Assembly: GCA_964350945.1 (NCBI GenBank)
Contig: CAYGLF010000005.1
Location: forward strand, 1 to 64,000
DNA: 64,000 bases
Reading direction: 5' to 3'
From: CAYGLF01 sp964350945
Lineage (GTDB): Bacteria; Chlamydiota; Chlamydiia; Chlamydiales; JAAZZY01
Part shown: positions 1 to 7,838 of the stretch, piece after piece
Position numbering within the stretch: position 1 is the stretch's first letter
Layout of the letters: each line of letters begins with the position of its first letter
Translations under genes and position numbers: made by a program
Notes under the pieces: model-generated
The model's database searches: none
What the model was told of the DNA's origin: nothing
The model's input: the letters and a program-made list of their open reading frames with translations, nothing else

Positions 1-611
1 TAAGCAAGCTTATTAGAAGGCTTACAGCTGTAAAATTGTTTTTTTAATAACAAAGCCCCAAGAGTCATCGCTCCAGGCTCTGTAATGAAAGAGCCTAAAA
101 TAGGACAAAAAGTCAGAATAATAATCCACCAGGCAGCAACGCTTTCATTGAAGAGCTTGGCTAGTTGCTTAAGGCACCACTCAGCGAACTGCAAAATAGG
201 CTTTGTAGAGGCTAAAACCATAATGACCACAACAAAAAGAGGTTCTTTGAAGTTCACTTCATTGAGATATTGCACAGCCGACTTCCAGTCCCAGTACATC
301 GTAATCGCAATTAGGAGAGGGATTACCCAAATGGCAAAAATAATCTCTACTTCACCTAAAAAGTGTAAAATTTCTATTCTAAAAGAGTGCTCCTTCTTCT
401 TCTCAGGGTGGGAGGCTGCCCATTTATCGGACAGAACATGGGCTAGGTGGGTGATTTGATGGGCTAGAAGAGTGTGAACGATTGCACAGGCAAAAATGAT
501 CGCTGAAATCAGATAAAAGGGATTTTGGGCTATATTGGCCTTAAAGACTTCCATCAGGCTTGAAGAGGGGTCCAAAAGGATAGGCTTAGGAGGGAATACA
601 GTTGGGTTCAT
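1..611 (-). CDS. Putative Na+/H+ antiporter-type membrane protein (3' end cut by window edge)
   Basis: The minus strand is open from an ATG at 611 to the left edge (about 203 codons), so the C-terminus is missing. The protein is strongly hydrophobic, with membrane segments separated by a charged loop carrying HPEKKKEH. A motif GSFITEPGAMTLGALL near the visible end resembles the helix of ArsB/NhaD-type and PF07399-type Na+/H+ antiporters, which suggests ion/proton exchange at the inner membrane. An in-frame TGA four codons upstream rules out an earlier start, and GGTGAG precedes the ATG. It is divergent from the methyltransferase gene at 690. The family call rests on the motif and general character only. 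Confidence 0.6.
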   Translation of the reverse strand, partial: MNPTVFPPKPILLDPSSSLMEVFKANIAQNPFYLISAIIFACAIVHTLLAHQITHLAHVLSDKWAASHPEKKKEHSFRIEILHFLGEVEIIFAIWVIPLLIAITMYWDWKSAVQYLNEVNFKEPLFVVVIMVLASTKPILQFAEWCLKQLAKLFNESVAAWWIIILTFCPILGSFITEPGAMTLGALLLKKQFYSCKPSNKLA

Positions 612-627
612 TATGTGTGCTCACCAT

Positions 628-656
628 TTGATATTAAGCGAAGAATGTGGTATACT
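628..656 (+). promoter_or_regulatory. Sigma70-like promoter for the O-methyltransferase gene
   Basis: TTGATA (628-633) and TATACT (651-656) are separated by exactly 17 bp. Transcription would begin near 663, so translation from 615 is impossible from this promoter, which favours the start at 690. Confidence 0.5.
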
Positions 657-689
657 ACACTTATCCATAAAAAAAAAAAATTAGATTTT

Positions 690-1322
690 ATGTTTTCTAA
701 TAGCATGAACCAATATTTAGATAAATACTCAAGACCTCTGTCCCAGGATTTATCTTTGATCTGCCAAAAAATGCAGAGAGAAGACCCTACTGCCATCCAT
801 ATGCTTTCTGGAAATCTTGTCAGCTCATTGCTTCGTTTTTTAGTTCGCTTAAGCGGTGCCCAGCTTGTGGTAGATATCGGAACATTTGTTGGATTCTCAG
901 CGCTTGCATGTGCTGAAGCTATGACAGACTCGGGACATGTGATCACCTGCGAAAAGATAGAAAAACATTATCTGGTTGCCAAAAAAAATATTAACCTGCA
1001 CCCGAAAAAAAACCAAGTTACCTTACTTCATAAAGATGCCTTAGATTGCCTTTCACAGATCGAGCAGCCTATAGATCTATCGTTTATAGATGCAGATAAA
1101 AGCTCCTCGATCCTCCACTATGAAGCTCTGTTAGCTAAAACTCGAAAAGGTGGCATCATTGTCATCGATGATGTTTTGTGGAAAGGAGGCGTTCTCAATG
1201 AAACTTTATGTGAAAAAAGCAGTTTTATGAACCAACTAAACCAACACGTTGCACAAGATGCTCGTGTTGAGAACATGTTAATCCCATTAAGAAATGGCAT
1301 TAACCTTATTTATAAATTATAA
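690..1322 (+). CDS. SAM-dependent O-methyltransferase (CCoAOMT-like)
   Basis: Class I methyltransferase of the caffeoyl-CoA/catechol O-methyltransferase family, transferring a methyl group from SAM to a small hydroxylated substrate that cannot be named. The SAM-binding loop is VVDIGTFVGFSALACAEA; FIDADKS and GGIIVIDDVLWKGGV are the family's metal- and substrate-side motifs. About 210 residues is normal. The reading frame stays open to 615, but the promoter at 628-656 and the family length favour ATG 690, or the in-frame ATG at 705; neither has a clear Shine-Dalgarno. Predicted cytosolic. Confidence 0.8.
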   Translation: MFSNSMNQYLDKYSRPLSQDLSLICQKMQREDPTAIHMLSGNLVSSLLRFLVRLSGAQLVVDIGTFVGFSALACAEAMTDSGHVITCEKIEKHYLVAKKNINLHPKKNQVTLLHKDALDCLSQIEQPIDLSFIDADKSSSILHYEALLAKTRKGGIIVIDDVLWKGGVLNETLCEKSSFMNQLNQHVAQDARVENMLIPLRNGINLIYKL

Positions 1323-1342
1323 ACAATTTTGCGAGGCAATTT

Positions 1343-1951
1343 ATGAAACGATTAAAATCTACAATTTGCGGCGCTATGTGTGTCGGACTTCTTCTAAGTT
1401 CAGCTCCCTTTCTAGGGGCTGCAGAACCCACACTTGCTACAGAACCTAAAGTAGAAGAAGCTAACTTAGAGATTCATTCCACTATTCAAGACTTAGAGTC
1501 ACTTTTTGTCCTTATGCAAGAGCGCCTGTCAGTAATGCATGACATAGCGCGTTATAAGTGGAATCATAGCCTTCAAGATCAAACTCTTGACAGAGAGTCT
1601 CTTGATGCACAACCCCTTTCTTATGAAAACAATGAATACGCTTCTGAAATCATTGATTTCTTAAATGCTCAAAACAGAGCTGCTGAAAAAATTCAAGAGC
1701 AAGACTTTATGCTGTTTAAAAGTGAGGGAGTCGAAAAATTTGAAAATGTCAAAGACTACCAAACTGAAATATCCCCAAAACTTGAGGAGTTGAATACCCA
1801 GATGGTCCTTTGCATCAAAGAACTTCTTGTACACACCCAAAATGGGACACTACCTAACTTTTTAAAAGATGTTTCTTTTAACTCTTTTAAAAATGAAGGT
1901 GTTGAAAGAAATGTGTACGATATTGCTGTAGAGCCTTTATTTGACAACTAA
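1343..1951 (+). CDS. Predicted secreted chorismate mutase, AroQ-gamma type
   Basis: Residues 1-27 form a signal peptide (MKRLKS, a hydrophobic core, then LGAA). The next 100 residues match the all-helical AroQ fold: LFVLMQERLSVMHDIARYKW then FLNAQNRAAEKIQ. Against E. coli AroQ, R61, K72, R84-E85 and Q118 fall where R28, K39, R51-E52 and Q88 lie, with the same 11- and 12-residue spacings between the first three; the position of D48 is T81. The remaining 70 residues resemble the helical tail of gamma-class enzymes. Chorismate mutases make prephenate from chorismate; an exported one acts outside the cytosol, as in Mycobacterium tuberculosis Rv1885c. Convergent with pncA, the stop codons overlapping. 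Its export route and target compartment are inference. Confidence 0.75.
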   Translation: MKRLKSTICGAMCVGLLLSSAPFLGAAEPTLATEPKVEEANLEIHSTIQDLESLFVLMQERLSVMHDIARYKWNHSLQDQTLDRESLDAQPLSYENNEYASEIIDFLNAQNRAAEKIQEQDFMLFKSEGVEKFENVKDYQTEISPKLEELNTQMVLCIKELLVHTQNGTLPNFLKDVSFNSFKNEGVERNVYDIAVEPLFDN

Positions 1952-2580
1952 GCATTAAGGGGGCGTTCAATAAGATCAGTAGATTGAATAAGAAACGCCC
2001 CCTGCCTTCGCATTTCGCTCAGAGCCTTTTCTTCATCCCCTTCCTTCAAATTAACAGCTCGACACCCGTTGACAATGACATAGACTCGATAGCCTAATTT
2101 AAGAGCATCTAAAACAGTGTACTTCACACAGTAATCGGTAGCTAGTCCGACAATATAAACATCTTGCACTTCATTCTTTTTCAAATAAGCATCGATAGAA
2201 GTGGCTTGACGTCCTTGTTGATCAAAGAAAGCACTGTAGCTATCAACTTCTTTATCTTCGCCTTTATGAAAGCGTTCACTCACTTTTTGCACTTCGAGTG
2301 CAGCCGGAAAATCACTCCCATAACTATTTTGAAGACAGTGCACAGGCCAGAGAGTTTGCTCTTTTCCACCGACCAGAACTTGGCTTCCAATAGCCTTCCC
2401 CCAGGTACTGGCAAAACTAACATGATTTTTGGGATGCCAATCTTGAGTGGTTAAGATCGTGTCAAAGTTATTCATTAAGCTATTAATTACCGGAACGATT
2501 TCATCTCCCTTGAGCACCCCCAAGGCCCCTTGAGGTAAAAAATCGTTTTGTAGATCTACAATTATAAGAGCCCTCTTCAC
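1948..2580 (-). CDS. pncA: Nicotinamidase
   Basis: Isochorismatase-fold hydrolase converting nicotinamide to nicotinate plus ammonia. The catalytic triad is visible: D9 (IVDLQNDF), K106 (FHKGED) and C151 (GLATDYCVKY). The metal site is D47, H49 and H53 in QDWHPKNH. The 210 residues are full length. It starts at GTG, whose bases overlap the pncB stop (GTGA), so the two are translationally coupled; its product is the substrate of PncB. Together they feed nicotinamide into the Preiss-Handler route to NAD. Confidence 0.93.
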   Translation of the reverse strand: MKRALIIVDLQNDFLPQGALGVLKGDEIVPVINSLMNNFDTILTTQDWHPKNHVSFASTWGKAIGSQVLVGGKEQTLWPVHCLQNSYGSDFPAALEVQKVSERFHKGEDKEVDSYSAFFDQQGRQATSIDAYLKKNEVQDVYIVGLATDYCVKYTVLDALKLGYRVYVIVNGCRAVNLKEGDEEKALSEMRRQGAFLIQSTDLIERPLNA

Positions 2581-4040
2581 TTATCACGCCTTATCTTTTC
2601 GATGATTGAAACTTTGTTCTGGTAAAGAGATTCCTCTAACCCAACAGGATACTGGTGGGGAAATAAAAAACGCTTCAAGCCACTATGAAAATGGGGAAGC
2701 TGAGAAATCATTTTGTCTCTAATCTCTGAAAGTTGGGGAGACTTGTATATACACTCCCCTTTCCTGAAAATAGGACGCAGTAAGTCATGACTCTTCAAGC
2801 CCTTCTCAAAGGTTTTCTTTTTTGTGGGGTCAAGGGGATCTAGAATTGTCCAAGAGTCGGGCTCTTTTTGGTTTAAATTATAAATAGCATCTCCAACATA
2901 GTGCGATCCATTTGTAAAGCGTCTTACTTGTAAAATTCCAGGGTGTGTCGTTTTTCGCATTTGCTCGGAAAGCTTCAGACGGTACTCCCAGCTCCCACTC
3001 TCTGAGCGCAAGGCTGACATTTTATAAACACCATCCAATGCAGATTGCCCTTTTGAAGTGACTAAATTTGTCCCTACCCCCCAAACACTAATCTGGGCTC
3101 CTTGCTGGATTAAATCTCTAATTAGCGTCTCGTCTAGCTCATTACTTGCCAAAATCAAGGCATCGTTAAACCCTGCCTGGTCTAGCATTTTGCGCCCCTG
3201 AATACTAAGATAGGCAAGGTCACCAGAGTCGAGTCGAATCCCCAAAAACTTTTTCCCTTGCTTTTGGATTTTTTTCCCAACCTCAATAGCGTGCTCAATT
3301 CCTTTCAACGAATTGTAGGTATCAACTAAAAATAAACAGTTGTCTGGCTGCGTGGCGGCAAAAGCCTCAAAGGCTTCGATTTCTTTATCAAAAGCGAGTA
3401 TCCAGCTGTGCGCTTGAGTTCCTTTCACAGGGATATTATAAAGCTTACCCGCCATTACATTTGAGGTACCCACACATCCTCCAATATAAGCAGCCCTTGA
3501 TGCAGATACAGCCCCATCAACACCCTGAGCTCTTCTAAAACCAAATTCAAAAATAGGAGTTCCATTGGCCGCAATATATAAACGTGCAGCCTTGGTAGCT
3601 ATAAGTGTTTGAAAATTTATAATATTTAAAAGCAGGCTTTCTAAAAGTTGGCATTGTAATAAGGGACCACTCACACGAACAAGGGGCTCATGGGGGAAGA
3701 CAATCTCCCCTTCCTCAATCGCATCGAGGTTCCATTCAAATTTTAGAAGTTTCAAATATTTTAGAAATTCATCGCAAAAAAGGGGCTCTTCTCTTTCATT
3801 TTTCATGGATTTTAAAAAGAGAAGATCTTCATCTAAAAACCGGTAATCTTGCATCACTTCAATGACGTTTTGCAAGCCAGCTGCAACTGCAATCCCCCCA
3901 TTAAAAGGAGGCCTTCGAAAGTGCATATGAAAGACCGATTCTCTTTCTGCAAGACCGGACTTCCAGTAGCCATATGCCATCGTTAACTGGTAAAAATCTG
4001 TCAGCAAGCAGGCCGAATAATGATTACGAGTAAAAGACAT
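2577..4040 (-). CDS. pncB: Nicotinate phosphoribosyltransferase
   Basis: Makes nicotinate mononucleotide from nicotinate and PRPP, the committed salvage step to NAD. The N-terminus LLTDFYQLTMAYGYW, the internal GTQAHSW with the family's key histidine, and VDTYNSLKGIEHA plus GIRLDSGDLAYLS are typical of the enzyme. At 487 residues it is the longer bacterial form. It lies 10 bp after an exported small protein and overlaps pncA by 4 bp, so it probably belongs to a four-gene minus-strand transcript starting near 4820. No Shine-Dalgarno is evident before ATG 4040. Confidence 0.93.
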   Translation of the reverse strand: MSFTRNHYSACLLTDFYQLTMAYGYWKSGLAERESVFHMHFRRPPFNGGIAVAAGLQNVIEVMQDYRFLDEDLLFLKSMKNEREEPLFCDEFLKYLKLLKFEWNLDAIEEGEIVFPHEPLVRVSGPLLQCQLLESLLLNIINFQTLIATKAARLYIAANGTPIFEFGFRRAQGVDGAVSASRAAYIGGCVGTSNVMAGKLYNIPVKGTQAHSWILAFDKEIEAFEAFAATQPDNCLFLVDTYNSLKGIEHAIEVGKKIQKQGKKFLGIRLDSGDLAYLSIQGRKMLDQAGFNDALILASNELDETLIRDLIQQGAQISVWGVGTNLVTSKGQSALDGVYKMSALRSESGSWEYRLKLSEQMRKTTHPGILQVRRFTNGSHYVGDAIYNLNQKEPDSWTILDPLDPTKKKTFEKGLKSHDLLRPIFRKGECIYKSPQLSEIRDKMISQLPHFHSGLKRFLFPHQYPVGLEESLYQNKVSIIEKIRRDK

Positions 4041-4050
4041 TAGATTGATT

Positions 4051-4386
4051 TTATGGATTGGCGGCTAGGTTTTCTTTGTGCAAGAGCATGCTTTCAATTT
4101 GATCTTGAAGAGCATCTGCATTGGCTTTAGCCTCTTGTGCTAAAGCTTCATACCTTTTGCTATCGGTAGACGTGGGGTCTTTAAAAAGCACACGTCTAGC
4201 TTGAGCTTCATGGCGCTTTTGCTGCTTAAGGTATTTATGCTGCCATTTCTTCATCATCTCAATACTTTGATCACTCTCATCAATTTCGCGCTCAGTATTG
4301 GTGGACTTGGCATCTTCTGCCGAGATCTGCCCTAATGGGGAGAAGACAGCAATAGCAATTAGAATATAAACTTTAAATTTCTTCAT
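4051..4386 (-). CDS. Small exported coiled-coil protein, function unknown
   Basis: A 111-residue protein with a signal peptide (MKKFKVYILIAIAVFSPLG, cleavage near ISAED) followed by a charged, heptad-rich helix. No family is recognised. It resembles the product of the upstream gene at 4392: MKKWQHKYLKQQKRHEAQARR against LKRWQEGYRMTAEQAQFKADR, and KRYEALAQEAKANADALQ against KRLWKVAENARQKAQDLQ, so the two look like a tandem duplication. Soluble periplasmic location is likely, as there is no lipobox. Confidence 0.65.
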   Translation of the reverse strand: MKKFKVYILIAIAVFSPLGQISAEDAKSTNTEREIDESDQSIEMMKKWQHKYLKQQKRHEAQARRVLFKDPTSTDSKRYEALAQEAKANADALQDQIESMLLHKENLAANP

Positions 4387-4391
4387 AACAT

Positions 4392-4778
4392 CTAATCTTT
4401 GGGTATGGGTTGGTGATGGCGGACTAAAATTTTATTTCGCTGGGCTTCTAGCTTATCAATGAGCACCTGAAGGTCTTGGGCTTTCTGCCTTGCGTTTTCA
4501 GCTACTTTCCAAAGCCTTTTAGCATCAATTAAAAAATTTTCTTCAAACTGCAGGCGATCCGCCTTAAATTGAGCCTGTTCAGCAGTCATTCGGTAGCCTT
4601 CTTGCCACCTTTTGAGTAAAACAATCTTACGATCCAATTCACTCACTTGCTGTTCCCATCCAGATGGGTCGTCAGCAAGCTTTGTAGAGAGCATCGAGTT
4701 CGAGCACCCTGTATAAACTAACAAAAAAACGACTAATACCAGCTGACTTAAAGCCCAAAAATTCCTACTCTTACGCAT
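4392..4778 (-). CDS. Small predicted lipoprotein with coiled coil, paralogue of its neighbour
   Basis: The protein starts with a basic n-region and hydrophobic core ending in LLVYTGC, an acceptable lipobox, followed by a helical, charged body of about 100 residues. It is the paralogue of the soluble protein encoded 5 bp downstream. I chose ATG 4778 because it gives a normal signal peptide (MRKSRNFW); a TTG at 4811 preceded by TAGGATT would add 11 residues and is an alternative. The gene is first in the unit ending in pncB-pncA. The function is unknown. Confidence 0.6.
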   Translation of the reverse strand: MRKSRNFWALSQLVLVVFLLVYTGCSNSMLSTKLADDPSGWEQQVSELDRKIVLLKRWQEGYRMTAEQAQFKADRLQFEENFLIDAKRLWKVAENARQKAQDLQVLIDKLEAQRNKILVRHHQPIPKD

Positions 4779-4825
4779 CCCTATCAACTTATTTTTTTTA
4801 TAATTTTTCAAATCCTACCACAATT

Positions 4826-4853
4826 GTTAAATCTATTTCTACTGATTAGTCAA
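4826..4853 (-). promoter_or_regulatory. Candidate promoter of the minus-strand pncBA unit
   Basis: On the minus strand TTGACT (4853-4848) and TTTAAC (4831-4826) are 16 bp apart. It sits in the 115-148 bp divergent gap with the gene at 4927, for which TATACT at 4899-4904 is a possible -10 with a poor -35. Confidence 0.35.
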
Positions 4854-4926
4854 TATTTTTACAAAGGATAAAATCTATATAAAAAAAAATGAGTTGCGTA
4901 TACTGCTCTTTTAACCTTTTGGAACT

Positions 4927-5985
4927 ATGAAGCCTCTATACAAAAAAATATTTCGTCTGCTTGCCCTCTCTTTTGTGGTTTGGGCTGCTCCTTTAAGCTC
5001 TTCTGAAATATCTCTTGTCCAGACTTTAAGAAAAGCAACCCCTGGAGATTTTGTTGTTCATGCCCAAGGGAAAAATTTGACCTTGTTTCATATCTTTGAC
5101 GCCCAAGAGAATTCTCTGATTATTGAAGAAATCACCGCCCCCTTCTCACTTAGAAAAGAAATAGGCTCCAACTGGCAGCAGTGGGTCGATGATGGCGCAG
5201 TTGGACACTCTTGCTGGATTATGTACGAGTTAAATTTAGAAAAAAAATCCATCGAGGAAATGTTTTCCTTCTCACAAAATAGTTGGATTAAGATGTACCC
5301 TCAAGAGCAAATATTCCCCACGCTCATCGACCTAAAATTTAAATTAATTCCAGAAAGTAAAAGAAAAAAAGCAGGCCCAAAACCTCCTCCCGAAAGGATA
5401 GACGAGCGCTCCAGCTGGCAGCCTCCTATTTACTCACAAGGGAAACGAATCAAGGGTGTTCAATGTAGAGCTTATGAGGCAAAATGGCCTAATGATGGTT
5501 CTGAGCTATCTCAAAAAAAGATCGAGATTTATCTTCCTAAAGAGAACCAGCACATCGCACAGTATTTTCCCTACTGGATCCAGGTTTCCAATAACTTTGC
5601 TCAGTCTAAAATGCGTGTGATCGACTCAGGTACTAATTTAAAATCCATTTATAAAAACTTGCCGACCCCACCTCCTGAAATTATCTCTCAGCACTTTTCT
5701 GTAAAAAAAAATCTAGAATTAGTTCTCAAAACACACCCACGCCACCTAGGGTATAATGTCTATGCTCAATGTGTCGATTCTAGTTTACAGCAGATTGAAC
5801 TGCCAACGACTGCTTACCTCCATGAAACTGAGCGTAAAACCAAGCTTATTATTCAAAATGAAGACTTAAATAATAAACTAGAATCTGGTAGAATGTATAC
5901 CTTTATCATTGAGCCTAAGAGCGCTCCATATATGAGTGTCGAAACGAATCAGCCCATAGGACTACAAAGCCTTCATGTTAAATAA
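4927..5985 (+). CDS. Exported protein of unknown function, coupled to lepB
   Basis: The 352-residue product begins with a signal peptide (MKPLYKKIFRLLALSFVVWAAPLSSS) and has no further membrane segment, so it is probably periplasmic or outer-membrane associated. There is a proline-rich linker around residues 150-165 (GPKPPPERIDE) between an N-terminal and a C-terminal half. I recognise no catalytic motif. The last 11 bp overlap the start of the signal peptidase gene, implying co-translation. Its position next to lepB suggests a chlamydial conserved exported protein, but homology was not tested. Confidence 0.7.
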   Translation: MKPLYKKIFRLLALSFVVWAAPLSSSEISLVQTLRKATPGDFVVHAQGKNLTLFHIFDAQENSLIIEEITAPFSLRKEIGSNWQQWVDDGAVGHSCWIMYELNLEKKSIEEMFSFSQNSWIKMYPQEQIFPTLIDLKFKLIPESKRKKAGPKPPPERIDERSSWQPPIYSQGKRIKGVQCRAYEAKWPNDGSELSQKKIEIYLPKENQHIAQYFPYWIQVSNNFAQSKMRVIDSGTNLKSIYKNLPTPPPEIISQHFSVKKNLELVLKTHPRHLGYNVYAQCVDSSLQQIELPTTAYLHETERKTKLIIQNEDLNNKLESGRMYTFIIEPKSAPYMSVETNQPIGLQSLHVK

Positions 5986-7834
5986 AATTTGGATTCAAAA
6001 TAAGTTCTCTTTAAGAAAGTCTAAAAAAACCTTTCACCAAGTTCGAGACCGATTACTCAAGAAAAAACATCTAGTTTCAATCGAAACCTATCGACTGCTC
6101 AAAGAAGGCCTTTATAAGCTTGACCAAGCATTAAAATCTCAAGATGCACATCAAGCGGCTGACCTATCCAAAAGTCTTCTAGGAGCCTCCAAGCCTCTTT
6201 TCAAAAGAGGGATTGTAGACTACTTTAATGAATGGGTCCTTGGACTTGCCCTGACTCTCTTAACAGTCACTTTGATCAATCAAATGTGGTTCCAACACTA
6301 CCAAATACCCTCTGGTTCGATGAGACCCCTCTTACTTGAAAAGGATCGTGTGATTGCCACCAAAACATGCTATGGGATTAATTTTCCATTCAAAGCATCC
6401 CATCTATACTTCAATCCAGACAGCTTAAAGAGAGGCAACCTAGCAATCTTTACTGCTGACAACCTCCCTAAAGAAGAAAATACAGCACGCTATTTGTTCA
6501 TTTTTAATACCAAAAAACAAATGGTTAAGAGGGTTATTGGCAAGCCTGGTGATACTCTTTATTTTTATGGTGGTAAAATTTATGGCCTAGATAAAAACAA
6601 TCAACCCATTGAAGAGTTCCAGCACTCTAAAGCATTTGAAAATTTAGAACATATTCCCTTTATTAATTTTGAAGGGAAAGTCACTACAGATGGGAGTACA
6701 GCAAATATGCGCATGAGCTCTCCTGTCTACTTACATCAAATGGGGCAAATTGTGGGCAAACTCTATGCCAATTCATATGGCAGCTTACAAGGGAAATTTT
6801 GGAATGGCAGCCAATGGGCGAGCGAATCTCCCAAACTCGAATACCAAGATTTATGGGGAATTAAAAACTATGCCATGGCACGAATGCTAAGCCGCAATCA
6901 AGCTCTTGAAATGGGGTTTGATCTTCATGAAAAAGATGAAGACTATTTTTTAGAGTTAAGCCACTCCCCTCATACTAATTATCCTCAGCCTCATTTAGGA
7001 GTCGACCTCTATAATCGCCTCCGTCCTATGATTAGCCCTGAGAAAACACTACTCCCTCTTAAAGATGAGCACATCAAAAACATCAAATCGGCCCTTGTCA
7101 CCGCTCGCTTTGTCGTTAAGAATGGATTCGCTGGCAATTACTCTATCGACAGATCTTTCAAGCCAGGCCCCTATAGCCCAGCTTTCCCTTCTATTCCTGA
7201 CGGAACTTATGAATTTTTTGATGGAGTTGCTTACAAGGTCCTCTCCTCGGGAAAACAAAAAAAACTCCCCCAAGATCACCCGCTCAATAATCCTGATGCC
7301 GCCCTGACCCAGAAATGGTTTAATTTAGGGATGCAAATGATTACTTTGTTTGAACCTAAAAAAGAATACCGAGACTATTTCCCATCTAGATTTGCTTATT
7401 TTAGAGATGGAGCTCTTTATGTGATGAACCATGAAATAGCATCTTCTACTGACTCGCAGTTGTCTCGCTTTGTAGCTCAGGAGAAGAAAAAAGCCCGTGG
7501 TTTTGTGGACTATGGAAGCCCCATAAAAGATGGAGCTCTCAATAAAGATCTTATCTTAAACTATGGCCTCAAGATCCCAAATAATCATTATCTATTTTTG
7601 GGAGACAATCACGCTCTAAGCCGTGATTGTAGAGACTTTGGGCTTATTCATGAAAAAAATATCCAGGGATCCCCTGCTTTTATTATTTGGCCATCAGGAT
7701 CTCGCTTTGGCGCCCTTGCCCAAAATAAAATTCAGTGGCTAAATTTCTCTAATATTGCTGTTTGCTCCATCGCACTCTTTGCCTTCGCAATCTCCTCTTG
7801 GTATACAAGACGCCAGCGTAAGAAAGAACTTTAA
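5975..7834 (+). CDS. lepB: Signal peptidase I with large chlamydial-type insertion
   Basis: Inner-membrane serine/lysine protease removing signal peptides from Sec and Tat substrates. S115 in IPSGSMRP and K185 in MVKRVIGKPGDTL are the catalytic dyad; the C-terminal box FLGDNHALSRDCRDFG is the family's final motif. A membrane helix precedes the serine (residues 88-106) and another closes the protein before a basic tail (YTRRQRKKEL). At 619 residues it is about twice the E. coli enzyme because several hundred residues lie between the lysine and the last box; chlamydial LepB proteins share this size. Convergent with ileS, with 4 nt between the stops. Confidence 0.93.
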   Translation: MLNKIWIQNKFSLRKSKKTFHQVRDRLLKKKHLVSIETYRLLKEGLYKLDQALKSQDAHQAADLSKSLLGASKPLFKRGIVDYFNEWVLGLALTLLTVTLINQMWFQHYQIPSGSMRPLLLEKDRVIATKTCYGINFPFKASHLYFNPDSLKRGNLAIFTADNLPKEENTARYLFIFNTKKQMVKRVIGKPGDTLYFYGGKIYGLDKNNQPIEEFQHSKAFENLEHIPFINFEGKVTTDGSTANMRMSSPVYLHQMGQIVGKLYANSYGSLQGKFWNGSQWASESPKLEYQDLWGIKNYAMARMLSRNQALEMGFDLHEKDEDYFLELSHSPHTNYPQPHLGVDLYNRLRPMISPEKTLLPLKDEHIKNIKSALVTARFVVKNGFAGNYSIDRSFKPGPYSPAFPSIPDGTYEFFDGVAYKVLSSGKQKKLPQDHPLNNPDAALTQKWFNLGMQMITLFEPKKEYRDYFPSRFAYFRDGALYVMNHEIASSTDSQLSRFVAQEKKKARGFVDYGSPIKDGALNKDLILNYGLKIPNNHYLFLGDNHALSRDCRDFGLIHEKNIQGSPAFIIWPSGSRFGALAQNKIQWLNFSNIAVCSIALFAFAISSWYTRRQRKKEL

Positions 7835-7838
7835 CAAA

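Noticed and set aside
85..459. Plus-strand 124-codon frame at the left edge
   Set aside because: It is the complement of the partial membrane transporter, whose minus-strand frame has coherent membrane helices and a transporter motif.
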